This document shows, in pieces, positions 43,211-54,530 of a DNA stretch of 64,000 nt; position 1 is the stretch's first letter, and every line of letters starts with the position of its first letter. This DNA is from Bugula neritina (Eukaryota; Bryozoa; Gymnolaemata; Cheilostomatida; Bugulidae). Both the position numbers and the translations under genes were made by a program. The notes under the pieces were generated by a model. The model was not told where the DNA came from. It was given only the letters and a program-made list of their open reading frames with translations, and ran no database searches. The stretch lies in the NCBI GenBank assembly GCA_964035545.1, contig OZ037767.1, positions 31,295,628 through 31,359,627 on the forward strand, in the 5' to 3' direction.

Positions 43211-45759
43211 TGGGTGACTATGATGACGAAGATGACCCAACCATAGCCACCAACAAATACAATGTCCTCCCGGTGTGGGGTAATGAAAAGTCAATGAATC
43301 TGAATTCTCTGATCCTCTCCAACATACAAGGCTCCCCGTACTTCAAAGTGAAACTGTTTGGTCTGAAGACGTATCATGAGGTTATTGACGAAATATACTA
43401 CCAGGTGGGACATCTCCTCTCTGGACAGCTAACGTAGTCCTGCTATTGTTTTGACACAGTAATAAAGTAACACTGAGAAGAAGTTTTTACCAAATTATTT
43501 TCTGTTTTGAGTATTTAGATTGTATACTGACTCACTATTTGTTACAGATTTGGCATGGAAAAGTGTTAGCTTAGGCCAGCATGTTATTGCTTATTTATTT
43601 AGTTAGTTCTTATTTTTCATTATTCTATGTAAGTAGCATATATCGGTGTTAGTCTACTGACAATGGTGAAGTACGGAGGTTTAAAACTGAAATGTATATA
43701 AAGCCCATAGTTGTATCCAAGTTCAGACAGCTCTCTAAGTCAGTCAAAGGTCAAGGCATCTATTTGCTACCGAGGTTACTAGTGACGTTGTGTTTGCAGG
43801 TGTCACACGTCGAGCCCTGGGAGGCAGGCAGTCGCAAAGTTGGAGGTCAGACTGGGATGTGTGGGGGCGTGAGAGGGGTTGGCGCAGGTACGTGTTGGTG
43901 GTAAGTCACTCTATGCTTTGCCATATCTGTTGTCTTCCACTATCCTGTGCTGTAGAAATAAGTGTTGCTAGTTACTCAGACCTACTTATTTGTCTGTCTT
44001 GACAACTCCAATACAATATTATCTGTGCCATAGTCGGCGAGGTCTGTTAGCCAGAGTATGAACTGTCACACTGGAGTTGTCTTTTCTAGGTGGGATTGTC
44101 TCCTCGGCCTTCTGTCTCCTCTACAAGCTGTTCACCTTGAAGCTGACGAGGAAGCAACTGACTGGCATGCTGGACCACTGCGACTCCCCTTACATACGCT
44201 GCCTGGGGTTCATGTATGCTCGTTACACGCTGCCACCGGCTGACCTCTGGGACTGGTTCAAGGACTACCTGGCTGATGAGGAGGTACGTTGGGAGCGGTG
44301 AGTGACGTCACTTCAGATGCTTCTCACCTGTCATCAGTGTATGAGTAATCTGCTAGTCTGTGTATGAGTAATCTGCTAGTCAGTGTATGAGTAATCTGCT
44401 AGTCAGTGTCTGAGTAATCTGCTAGTCAGTGTATGAGTAGTCTGCTAGTCAGTGTATGAGTAATCTGCTAGTCAGTGTATGAGTAATCTGCTAGTCAGTG
44501 TATGAGTAATCTGCTAGTCAGTGTATGAGTAATCTGCTAGTCAGTGTATGAGTAATCTGCTAGTCAGTGTATGAGTAATCTGCTAGTCAGTGTATGAGTA
44601 ATCTGCCATCATGTGTCACAGGAAGTAGATGTTAAAGCTGGCGGCGGATTGGTCATGTACATGGGAGACGTTGTGAGAGACTTCCTGTTGAAGCTTGATT
44701 GGTTCGGTGCCTTGTTTCCCAGAATCCCCGTGCCGATTCAGAAGATTATTGTAGCCAATATGAAGGAGTACGGACCTTCTATCAAGGAGCAGTACCAGGA
44801 AGAGGCTCTCAAGGCCGAGCAAGATAAGTAAGTGAGAAAGTCATAACTGGACTATCAGAGTCACACTATGAAATATATAGAGAAGCTGTGACAAAATAAA
44901 CACACTGTCTGTTTAAACAGGTTCTCAATGGTTCTACTATAGCTACCATCATCATAGCTGGTGTGTATTTAAATCACATGTTTTCTGGAAGAGATGTTCT
45001 GTTTTATTTCCTAAAAGGAATAGCTGTTGTAGTTTGTTGTTACCGTCTCCTTATTCTCTGCGTTATCATGAGGCTTTGGTTTCACAGAGTTCAAGCCGAG
45101 AGAGAGGAGCGAGAGGCGAGGGTGAAGCAGAGGTACGATGCAGACCGGGCAAGGAAAGACCAGAGGAGAGACGATCACAGAGAGTCTGACAGAGACTCCA
45201 GGGGTCGACACGGTGGATCCAGTAGGGGGAAGGACTACGACAGTAGAGACAGGGACAGAGATAGATACAGAGAGAGTCGAACTAGTGACAGGTGAGTGTA
45301 GTGTGTGACAAGTGAGTGTAGTGTGTGACAGGTAAGTGTAGTGTGTGACAGGTTAGTGTAGTGTGTGACAGGTGGCTGCAAGTAGTTATAAGTGTAGTTC
45401 ATGTTTTACAGATCACACAGAGACAAAGACAAAAGGCGGAAGGATGATGATTTCTCAAAAGAGCTGAAGAAAGCTAAAGACAGAGTGAAAGATGAGCGTC
45501 GAAATGACAAGAAACGTAGCAGGTCTGTACTTGACGCTGCAACTATTTACTAAACAACGTCAGATTGTGTCTTCTACTTATGAATATGTGTATGTAGTAT
45601 ACCCTTCTACTATACCCTCTTAATAAGACAAAGAATTATTTCTGGTTTTTCAGATCCAGAGAAAGAAAAAAGCGTTCAAGGTCACGAGAAAGGAGACGTT
45701 CAAGGTCACGGGAGAGATCTAAAGAGAAATCACATCGTAGCAGACGTTCGAGATCGTAA
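43211..45759 (+). CDS. PRPF38B: Pre-mRNA-splicing factor 38B
   Basis: Coding exons 43211-43404, 43800-43887, 44090-44283, 44622-44827, 45088-45291, 45412-45522 and 45654-45759 join in phase to about 367 residues. The PRP38 domain covers exons 1-4: YNVLPVWGNEKSMNLN, SPYFKVKLFGLKTYHEV, TGMCGGVRGVG, SSAFCLLYKLFTLKLTRKQL, DSPYIRCLGFMYARYTLPPA, and DVKAGGGLVM to WFGALFPRIPVP. The last exons give an Arg/Asp/Ser/Glu-rich tail ending in RS repeats (RSRSRERRRSRSRERS), as in the human protein, though shorter. PRPF38B is a nuclear spliceosome-associated factor. No ATG lies in frame at the first exon. The acceptor is TAG|TG at 43210/43211, so an upstream exon ending in A would complete a split ATG; a candidate ends at 42653. 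Confidence 0.93.
44336..44606. repeat. 23 bp minisatellite, PRPF38B intron 3
   Basis: About twelve near-identical units of GTATGAGTAATCTGCTAGTC plus AGT. The array ends about 15 nt before the acceptor of the exon at 44622, so the branch point probably lies within it. Confidence 0.95.
45287..45375. repeat. 20 bp repeat that copies a 5' splice site, PRPF38B
   Basis: GTGACAGGTGAGTGTAGTGT and variants repeat four to five times. The first copy spans the real exon 45291/intron junction; later copies keep ACAG|GTAAGTG, ACAG|GTTAGTG or ACAA|GTGAGTG. Confidence 0.9.
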
Positions 45760-47350
45760 CTCCGAGTCACATGATGCTAGTAAATGGTCACTGTATATAT
45801 ATAACTCTAGTAGTCACTACCTCGACTCCACCCACCTGTTTGGTAACTCTCCACCCACCTGCATGGCGCTGTCAGTTGATAACTGGGATGGATCTTCACA
45901 AAGCTGTATAGTTACTTGTTACTTGATGGTATATATCATCAGTTGCAAAAGTCGTTCTTCAAACTTTTCCTAATTAACCCAAGAAATATGCAATAGTATT
46001 TTTCAACTCTCAATTCCTAGATGTAAATGTAATGCTTTGTACAATATGTATCATAATTTAGGTGTCTACTTTTGAAGTAAATATAAATTATATATTTCTT
46101 TTACAACTGTCTATTTTAAAGATGGAATGATGAATATATATATGAACACATAAACCTTGCTTGTTTTCTATATTTCTATATCAGTTATTACGTTGAAGGT
46201 GTAAAATGGTTGAAACTAGCATCCACTATTCACTAACACTCAGTGATAAGTTTATAATAATGTGTTAAGTATGATACACACATGTCTGTGATTAAACCTT
46301 TCCTCTGTGTTACATGTACTCCATAAACTAATGGCTGTAATATTTATAATAATAACTCGTCGACTTTAGTTGGCATATTTACTAAAAATATCAGATTAGC
46401 ATGTGAATATTTTGAAAGAGATTGCCAATAATTCGCTGCGCTAGGATATTTTTTAATACATAAATCAAGGCTAAAAAATACATAAACATCTTCGAATCCA
46501 GCTTAAAAGGGGTGACCTTTTGACCCCATAGCAGAGGTTATAGCACCTGCATGGTATTCAACAGCCCCTCTCTATGGTCTCTTCTTTATCACATGCCAAC
46601 GTTCTTACAACTGAAGTAGACATGATGAACAATTAGGAATAAATAAACTTATTATTGTAATATAACACCTCACAAACTATTCGCAGTTTTAATGTAATAT
46701 TATTTTTATGTATAATATAAGAGTTATAAAAATAGTATTACACAGTAACAGGTTATAGTAGAGGATCTACATTATAAAGCAATTTACAATCAAGAAACAT
46801 GCAGCTATGACAAGTTACAAAACACCATAGCCGCATCACTCAACATCCGCTTAGATTAAGGGTGGGAGCTTGACTGCCACTTGAACCCAATTCACAGGCT
46901 GAACTAATTGAGATTTTGACACACTTTAGCAGTATGCATTTATGTGTGTTGTTCAAATTGTTTCTTGAACAAAATATTATAAATGTTTTTATACTTTCAT
47001 AACAGTTCACAGCATAATCTCGGTTTAACTAATTACCAATTAAGGTTATGATATAGCTTTAACAGCTGTTAAGACTTGCTGCTAATGATTTAGTACTTAT
47101 ACCATGCAATGCATGATTACACCAGATAGTAGAGTAACAGTCAGCGATACCACAAAAGGCATTATGAGTCAAAGTTACTCAACTTTTACACAAAACTTAT
47201 GGTGGATTATCTCTGATGACATTGTATGTAGATTGTTCCTTCATTTGTCTTTATAATAATAATGGATCATTAGTCCTCTCTGCCTTATAAGCAGGTCTGT
47301 TTTAGCACCAATATCAGAGTGTAGATTAGCATTCTCTGTAAGCGGTCAGA
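45760..47350. other. Intergenic between PRPF38B and first WAP gene
   Basis: AT-rich 3' flank of PRPF38B, then sequence without recognisable exons. The stretch just left of 47351 should hold the WAP gene promoter; CTTATAAGCAG at about 47285 is a weak TATA-like site. Confidence 0.45.
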
Positions 47351-48588
47351 ATGTTTGTGAGAGTTGTCATTCCTTTGATTCTACTGCCAGCTATAATAGC
47401 AGCTACTACAGGTGAGGAATAAAATAACTTCTGCTGGTTTTTTATTTCAGAAAATATTTATGTTTTCCAGAATTTGTAAATTATATTTAAGATTTGCTTT
47501 GTCTACAGCATAGATCGATCAGACTTTCACTGTACATTTCTATCATAACCATGTGTTATGTGTATAGAGAGAGTAGGTTTATTTGCTCTATGTGCACTAT
47601 TCTTTTATTTTACGATGCTTGGAAGACATGACCCTTGTTACTATAATGACAGTTGAATAAAGTTACAACATTATATTTTGCTAATCGAAGAACTGAGTAT
47701 ACTTTATTTGCTTTTCCGAACAAATCACAAACTCTGTTGTTAAAAAGTTTCAGCTGAAAAAGATTTCCAGGATCTTAAAACCACCAGACGTCACAATCCA
47801 GCACAGCGCAACGTCTGTCCGAGAAATGTGGGGCCCCGAAAGGTGCCTTGTGTTAAAATTGGACCTCACAAGTGTAAGAATGATAAAGACTGCAAGGGGT
47901 CTAAAATATGCTGCGGTGAGTAAAATCACACATTTACATGTATATAACAAAATTTAACCTGAAGTGGCTCAAAAAATGTGTATCATCTTTTAGGCCAACA
48001 TAGAAATAAGCTACACGCATGTGAATATTGTGTATTTTGATCTAATATGCTACGTAGTTCTTAAAACAATTGCATACACACATACATCTCTGCCTTAGTT
48101 ATAGTTTTATTGTTCAAATAAAACTATTTGTATTTATAACTATTGTGTTTAAACTGTCTAGGGTGTCCACGGGTTTGTGTTCAGCCAATAAGACGTCTCC
48201 ATAGAAGAAATAAACCAGAAAGGTATGCTGAAATGTAGTCCTTCAACTGTATGTAGTACTATGCTTAGAAACCATGATTACTAAATTAATTAAAATAATA
48301 AATAATCATGATTACAAAAAGTTACAACAGATAATCTAATTTTTAGAAAATACTCTAGACTTAAATAACATCCTGTTCACATTACATGCCAACAAAATGT
48401 GCTTATACAATTCAGCGAAACATATTATATTAAAATCTATATTTAGATGTCAGAAAAAGTTTAAGATTCCCAAAGTATGTAGAAGAATCAGAGTTAGAGA
48501 TCTGTGTGAGACTGATAGAAGCTGCCCGGGAAAGTTGAAGTGCTGCCGTGCTGGAAGATGTGGTCAGAGGAAGTGTGTTAGAACTTAG
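47351..48588 (+). CDS. Secreted double-WAP-domain protein 1
   Basis: Exons 47351-47411, 47754-47915, 48162-48222 and 48447-48588 join in phase to 141 residues. Exon 1 is a signal peptide (FVRVVIPLILLPAIIAA). The first eight-Cys four-disulfide core starts in exon 2 (CPRNVGPRKVPC, CKNDKDCKGSKICCG) and is completed in exon 3 (CPRVC). Exon 4 holds a second core: CRRIRVRDLC, CETDRSCPGKLKCC, CGQRKC. WAP domains are usually protease inhibitors or antibacterial peptides. The mature protein is strongly basic. The gene next to it has the same four-exon plan with matching phases, so the two are tandem duplicates. No CDS outside this exon set was found. Activity is inference. Confidence 0.88.
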
Positions 48589-49397
48589 TCATCTGGCAGC
48601 TGCAGGGAGCAGCATAATCTCCGTTACTACATTTCATATATAGGGCTATATACTATAGTTACATTATTATCATTTTATATATACATAGTGATAAATTATT
48701 GTCATATTGTATTGTGCACTACATTATAATTATATTATCTTGTATATTGCATAATCCTTATGTCACATTTTGTATTATACTGTCATCATAATATATAAAG
48801 TAAAACATTATCATTTTATACCGTGTGTTACACTATTATTATATTATATTGAGCTGTTGTACATCGACATAAATTGGTTATCTTGCATGTATTGTAAATA
48901 AGTGTCCATAAGGTGCATACCTCACAACAAATTAATATTTGAATAGAAATCAACCTGCTGAGGTAATTAACTGTCATGGATTTACTTTTTAATTTTAATA
49001 AAAGACTTGATACCAACGCAGTGCATGATAAACCAAAATGTATCTGTACTAATAACACATAAATCATAATTAAGAATATTATAGCCATAAATCGCAATGA
49101 TACTGCCGCTTTACACCAGCAAGTTATGGTATAATAATGTATACTATATTCATTCTCAATCACCATAGTGACAGAATCTATTACACGGTTGAGTGATCTC
49201 GTACTTGAGTGTACATTGAAGTACATTAACTCAAAGATTGTGAAAAGGAATATCTCATTTCTGATTCCAAAAGTGGTGAATGAATGCAGATATTGGATTG
49301 CAGTCCAGCAGTGAATAAAGACAGAGACTAGATTACAGTCCAGCAGTGAATAAAGACAGATAATAGATTACAGTCCAGCAGTGAATTACAGAGCAAG
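48589..49397. other. Spacer between WAP genes, with 42 bp repeats
   Basis: AT-rich spacer. At about 49299-49386, TACAGTCCAGCAGTGAATAA and its variants occur three times at a spacing of about 40 bases, directly ahead of the second WAP start codon. The region from 48828 to 49226 has an open frame on the minus strand without recognisable domains. Confidence 0.5.
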
Positions 49398-50741
49398 ATG
49401 AGGATAGCTTACGGACTTCTTCTCATTTTACTCATCGTTTTGGTTGGTGAGTAAAATACTATTGCAAGTCGTACTCCACACATAAAATCTTGCGTTTCTA
49501 TATTCATGCATGTGTGTTTATATATAATATAGTATGATATGATATGAGATCATGTGATATAAGACCAAGTTTATGAGTGTATGCAACTCCAAATGCTTAC
49601 CTAGATACTCCTAATATTTGGGTGAACAGATGCCCCCAGTATTTCTCATTGTAGCTTCTCAATCATTATACTCGTATTGTAGTTTCGGATGCGCAGAGTG
49701 TAGCTAGATCCCGGAATAAGCGAGGACAGTGTCCTAGTGGAAGGTCACAGGTACGAAGAACTGGTTGCGCCAGGAATTCTCGTCGAAACAGATGTTCTAA
49801 CGATAGAGATTGTCCAGGAAGAAGGAAATGCTGTGGTAACAGAAATATTATGTTTGAATGATTATCAATAACTAATAATGAAGAACAGTGAGAATTAACA
49901 AAGCTTAGCTGAGTTTATCATAAATGGCGAAGGTTTTGTTCTCAAAGTAAGAAAAGGGTGATGAAGAATCTGGTGCAAGGGAAGAATCTATTAGTTTACA
50001 CATTCACACCTATAATCAGCTCATGTCTAGCTTATACTTCATGCTTCATAGGTTAATGGAATTGACAACAAAATATCCGATAATGCTTTGTGAGGAACCA
50101 ATGAGTCATTTAAAATCTCCATAAAGCTGATTGAACTTTTATGCAAGTTTTCTTCTATGGGAATTACCCTGTATACTACAAGTGTATTGTTTCTCTCTCT
50201 ACTATGCTTTGAAAGATCACATGAAGTATAAAAAATAGCAGCAAACTTTCTTGGTTGGACTCACTGTTTAGATGATGGATAACAGAGAACGTATAGTAAT
50301 ATTGTACCAATATACTCTCTACTGTGTTACTTTAGTGCTACATCAAGTATCTTATCATCTGTTGCTGATGAGTTTGGTATATTTGGGAGTTATTTCTCCT
50401 GATAAACTTGAATCACTGTTTCCAGGTTGTCCTAGAAGATGCAGACGTCCACAAAGAAACAGCAGGTGAGAGTTACTAGCTTTTATCAAATAACCTTCGC
50501 AATTCGTTAGTTATATCCAACGTTGTACTAAAGGACTGTTGTAATATAACCATTGTCTACTCATAGCAACAACGGGTGCCCTGCGTTACCATCCGTCCGT
50601 CCCGACATATGCCGAACGGTGAGAGTCGGAATATTATGTGACAACAACAGTGACTGCGAGGGACGAGAGATCTGCTGCCCGGGTGTCTGCGGGGGAACTT
50701 CCTGTATTCCGAGGAATTCTGTAGAGGCACCCTTAGGATAG
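49398..50741 (+). CDS. Secreted double-WAP-domain protein 2
   Basis: Exons 49398-49446, 49683-49835, 50426-50465 and 50567-50741 join in phase to 138 residues. Exon 1 is a signal peptide (RIAYGLLLILLIVLVG). First core: CPSGRSQVRRTGC, CSNDRDCPGRRKCCG, then CPRRC across the intron. Second core in exon 4: CPALPSVRPDIC, CDNNSDCEGREICC, CGGTSC. Each core has all eight Cys. The first domain and the RRPQRNS link are very Arg-rich, while the second is nearly neutral, so charge is concentrated in one half. Exon-intron phases (1, 1, 2) match the neighbouring gene. Likely a secreted inhibitor or antimicrobial; not shown by sequence alone. Confidence 0.88.
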
Positions 50742-52581
50742 GCTGTATTTGCCTGCTATATACTTCAATATACTGTATACTATATACTGTCTGTTATATA
50801 CTATATACTATATAGTATATATGCTATCATATATTATGTTTTCTTATGTATTAGATTATATTATGCTATCACATATATTTATATGTTTACTCATATATAT
50901 GAAGTGTTGGTAAAAACTCTACTGATAACCATGAATGATAACAAAAAACACTATTTGTGTACTTATAGCAGCATAATTGGAGTTTTCTACCCTTTCAGCT
51001 TCTTGTATGCAGAATTTTAACAAATAAAATAGATAAACAATAGAGACATCACTTGTGTTTTTATTTTAAGCATGGCCTGTTAAAAAGCCTAGGTTCTTGC
51101 AAAACTTTGTAGCGTGAGAAGCCGTCAGACTGTAGAATCGAGTTACCACGCCCCAAACCTAAAGGTTAAACCAAACTATAAACTCAAGCTGATCAAATAT
51201 CTCTCTATCTAAAATATGTATTTGCATTGACAGTTCTCACTCTCTCTATAGTGAAGTTTATTTTTGAAACACAGATGGCTGGTCTGCTCAGATCATATAT
51301 ATTTCAGGGGGATGTGGGACTTGGGGGTAGAGGGGGTGGAAGCTAGGGTGGAGGGGTGGGGTTAAGGAGTGGAGGGTTTGCTAGTAGTTTAGAGCAATTT
51401 TATAAATATTTGTACATTTTAAAGATACAAATACATTCACATTTTCCACTATAAAAGCTATCCTGCAGAATTATTGCTAAGGAGAGCTGGGGGCGCAGGA
51501 TACGGCCCATCTTTAGTGCCTGTATAGGAGCTGAGTGGAAATAAAGCTACTAACCTCTACAAAGAATTGTTGTGGAAATAAAGTTGGAATGCTATGGACG
51601 CTGAAATCCCTAATAGAATTTGTTTAACTTAGCTGGCTTCCATAAAGTTGGTCAAACTAACGGGCTGGGAACATACTAGCCCCGTACTGTAAGAATAACA
51701 TTCTGCAGTATAATAATGCTAGTAGCTCATTGGTTAGAATGACTAATGATACTGTCATTAGTTGGCAACTTATTATTGTAACAGTGACAGTTTTTCTGCA
51801 TTTCACAATAGTTATCATCATGATGATATATATCATCAGCATGATACATATGCTATCACCTACTGTATACATATATGCCATCATGCATACTGTGGCCAGA
51901 TTTCGTGTTGAAGTTCATCATAGGTGCAGATGTATTATGGTTTGGCAGTGTGAAATAGTCAATAATGATAAACAATGATGTAATTCGATTTCTATCAACA
52001 AAAATCTCTTTGCAGGAAACAAAGTGTCTTTTAGAGTGTCGATAAATTATAGCAGAACACACTGAGTGTTTTTTTTTTGACTTTTTAGATGATTTCAAAG
52101 TTTCTATTAAATAATTTCAAGTAATATGACAATATCAAAATGCCTTGATTAGAACAGCTCAATAGCCAAACAAAGCACTTGCAAGTTAAATGTAGAATAT
52201 TGCTAGCAAATAATAGCAAGTAGTATATAGAAAGTATATAGCAAGTATAGTATAATATATCAAGTAGTATATAGCAAGTATATAGCAATTATAGTATAAT
52301 ATATTAAGCAGTATATAGCAAGTAGTATATAGCATTACAAGGACGACATGTAACATGCTACCACTCTCTCAAGTATGGTGAAGCCACCTTACCAGTATAA
52401 TTGATCGCCTGAACTTCATGGAAATAATCTCAAACATATAAAAGTAGAAATGTAAATAGAATAGAATAAGTCTTGGCATACAAAATCGGTTTGTCCATAG
52501 AAAATACTTGTGTAGGGTAACTCAAAAAGCATATTGTGACTATTTAATTGCTCCAAGTAGGTAATTTCGTTAGCCTCACTA

Positions 52582-52933
52582 TAGTAACTTGTTCAAGTCT
52601 CCACCCCTGTGAGAACCCCTAGTAACTTGTTCAAGTCTCCACCCCTGTGAGAACCCCTAGTAACTTGTTCAAGTCTCCACCCCTGTGAGAACCCCTAGTA
52701 ACTTGTTCAAGTCTCTACTCCTGTGAGAACCCCTAGTAACTTGTTCAAGTCTCCACTCTTGTGAAAACCCCTGATGACTTTAGCAAGTTTACGACTTCCA
52801 TTTTAGCTGAGAACATAGTTTAATGACCTTCAAATAGCACAGATGCCTTTCCTGGCAGCACCACTTAATCTGACTTGAACCCATGACCTTTGTCATACCA
52901 GGTCATCACTTTGACCACTAGAACACTCTGCCT
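52582..52933 (-). mobile_element. tRNA-like SINE with a 38 bp tandem 3' tail
   Basis: Read on the minus strand from 52933: GTGTTCTAGTGGTCAAAGTG, then a B-box-like GGGTTCAAGTC, then a body. The end is a tail made of five copies of a 38 bp unit (plus strand TAGTAACTTGTTCAAGTCTC...TGTGAGAACCCC, 52582-52772). The tail unit matches the GGTTCTCACAGGGATG end of the SINE at 53816, so the tail grew by tandem duplication of the SINE's own 3' end. Confidence 0.6.
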
Positions 52934-53207
52934 CTAAAATAATGTAAAAATATTCCATATGATTTTGAATGTGCAAAATAGGAAGTTTATCGGAATTCAA
53001 GCAACTTTTACAAGATTAGATCTTAACTTAGCCAAAACTCAACCATGTAGAGTATATCATGTGCTTGGACTAGAATTTGACTTGACATTAAATGTTCAGT
53101 GCTTAGATATGAGATTTGTCAGTGTAAACCTGCATTTTATGTTTTATGATTATACAATCAATAGAGCATACCATATTTCAATATTGTATTTATATGTTAT
53201 AATAAAT

Positions 53208-53210
<3 letters not shown>

Positions 53211-53271
<61 letters not shown>
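53211..53271. repeat. (AT)n microsatellite followed by poly-T
   Basis: About 60 bp of AT and then 13 T. It creates a spurious Tyr/Ile repeat frame on the plus strand. Confidence 0.9.
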
Positions 53272-53280
<9 letters not shown>

Positions 53281-53815
53281 TTTTTAATGCGCATGTAACA
53301 TGTTATAAATATAATTTAAAGTGTATACCATATAATAAATAATACATATTGCTTATATAGCTACACACTATGCAATGCATTATCATTTATTTATTTATTT
53401 GCATATTCAACACTATGTATTATATGAAACAACTGGTCATTTAAAACACAACAAGTTACATTATTATCATAATGGGTGTTATAGTGCCTGTGCCTTTTGC
53501 CAGCATCTCCTAAGCAGGTGGCAGGTATATACTATTCCTCAACTAAAGCTATAGACCTCAAAGTTGCTAATATAAAGGAGAAAGGAAGAGTAAAACAGAG
53601 GTCGAGAAACATTTAATTACTAAGAAGGGTGGTGACAGTAGATTGGAGTGGAACTTGTGGCTGGATTTGCAATATCTGGAGGAGAACCAGTTAAACAAGG
53701 CAATAGTACATAATACATAATACTGTATGCTCAATATAAATTACATATTCATTATATACAAGATTCTACACTAAATTATGTAATATTGCATGCTACATTA
53801 TATAATAGAACAGCT

Positions 53816-53975
53816 GTGCTCTAGCTGTCAAGTGCTGATTTAATGAGCACAAAGTCATGGGTTTAAATCGCTGTAAAGGCTACCAGTGATGTCAAGGAGG
53901 TCACACACTCTTGTGACACAATACAAACGGTCCTTAGCCTTTCCATCAGAGGTTCTCACAGGGATGCTGACTTTA
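53816..53975 (+). mobile_element. tRNA-like SINE, second copy
   Basis: GTGCTCTAGCTGTCAAGTGC and GTCATGGGTTTAAATC match the head and B-box region of the minus-strand copy at 52582-52933. The 3' end GAGGTTCTCACAGGGATGCT matches that copy's tail unit. Single tail unit here. Confidence 0.55.
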
Positions 53976-54365
53976 AAAATAAATGCGAATTTAGTACATT
54001 ATAATTACATACTTCCATTGAAAGTTTTGTTCAGGTTAATGTAAGTTAATAACAGCCACCAAGCAGCTGCAACAGCAAACAAACATCTAAGCATCAGTAC
54101 TTTATGCAGATCATAGTAAAAGCTGCCAGCAGTAGTAAACAGCCAACAGCAATCAAACATGCAGTAACCTCTTCACTTCTGATGGAGAAACCACATATTT
54201 GACTTAAAAACATGCAAATCTTACTCAGCCTTTCAGTATGGTTACATCATCTTTGTTCATGCTCTGCACTGGGTATGGTTTTACCATATTTAGTTTTAGA
54301 AATGTTATTGCACCATCAAACTGTAGCATTCACCCGTGATTGGCTACTCCCTAATACTTGCTTAC

Positions 54366-54373
54366 TATATAAA
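54366..54373 (+). promoter_or_regulatory. TATA-like box upstream of P450-1
   Basis: TATATAAA, 158 bases before the start codon of the first P450. Plausible by position for a short 5' UTR; otherwise unsupported in AT-rich DNA. Confidence 0.3.
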
Positions 54374-54530
54374 CACTGTCGCATTGGTATGAACTGTAGA
54401 TTAACTTCTGTACAGAGTCACTGGATGTACTGCTGCTTTTACTTACGTTTATCCTAAATATTAGTGTCTTTTAGTGGAAATAGAAATACACTTTTAGCTG
54501 ACTTCGTATAATAAATCATTCAAGCTGAAG

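Larger units (their letters stand above)
50742..54530. other. Intergenic between WAP and P450 clusters
   Basis: About 3.8 kb with no protein-coding exon recognised. It holds SINE copies (52582-52933 and 53816-53975), an (AT)n/poly-T tract at 53211-53285, and the presumed promoter of the first P450. A G-rich stretch (GGGGGTAGAGGGGGTGG) lies at about 51320-51365. Confidence 0.5.

Noticed and set aside
44336-44606. Regular 23 bp repeats that might suggest a CRISPR array
   Set aside because: Units are directly adjacent without unique spacers, and the host is an animal; it is an intronic minisatellite.
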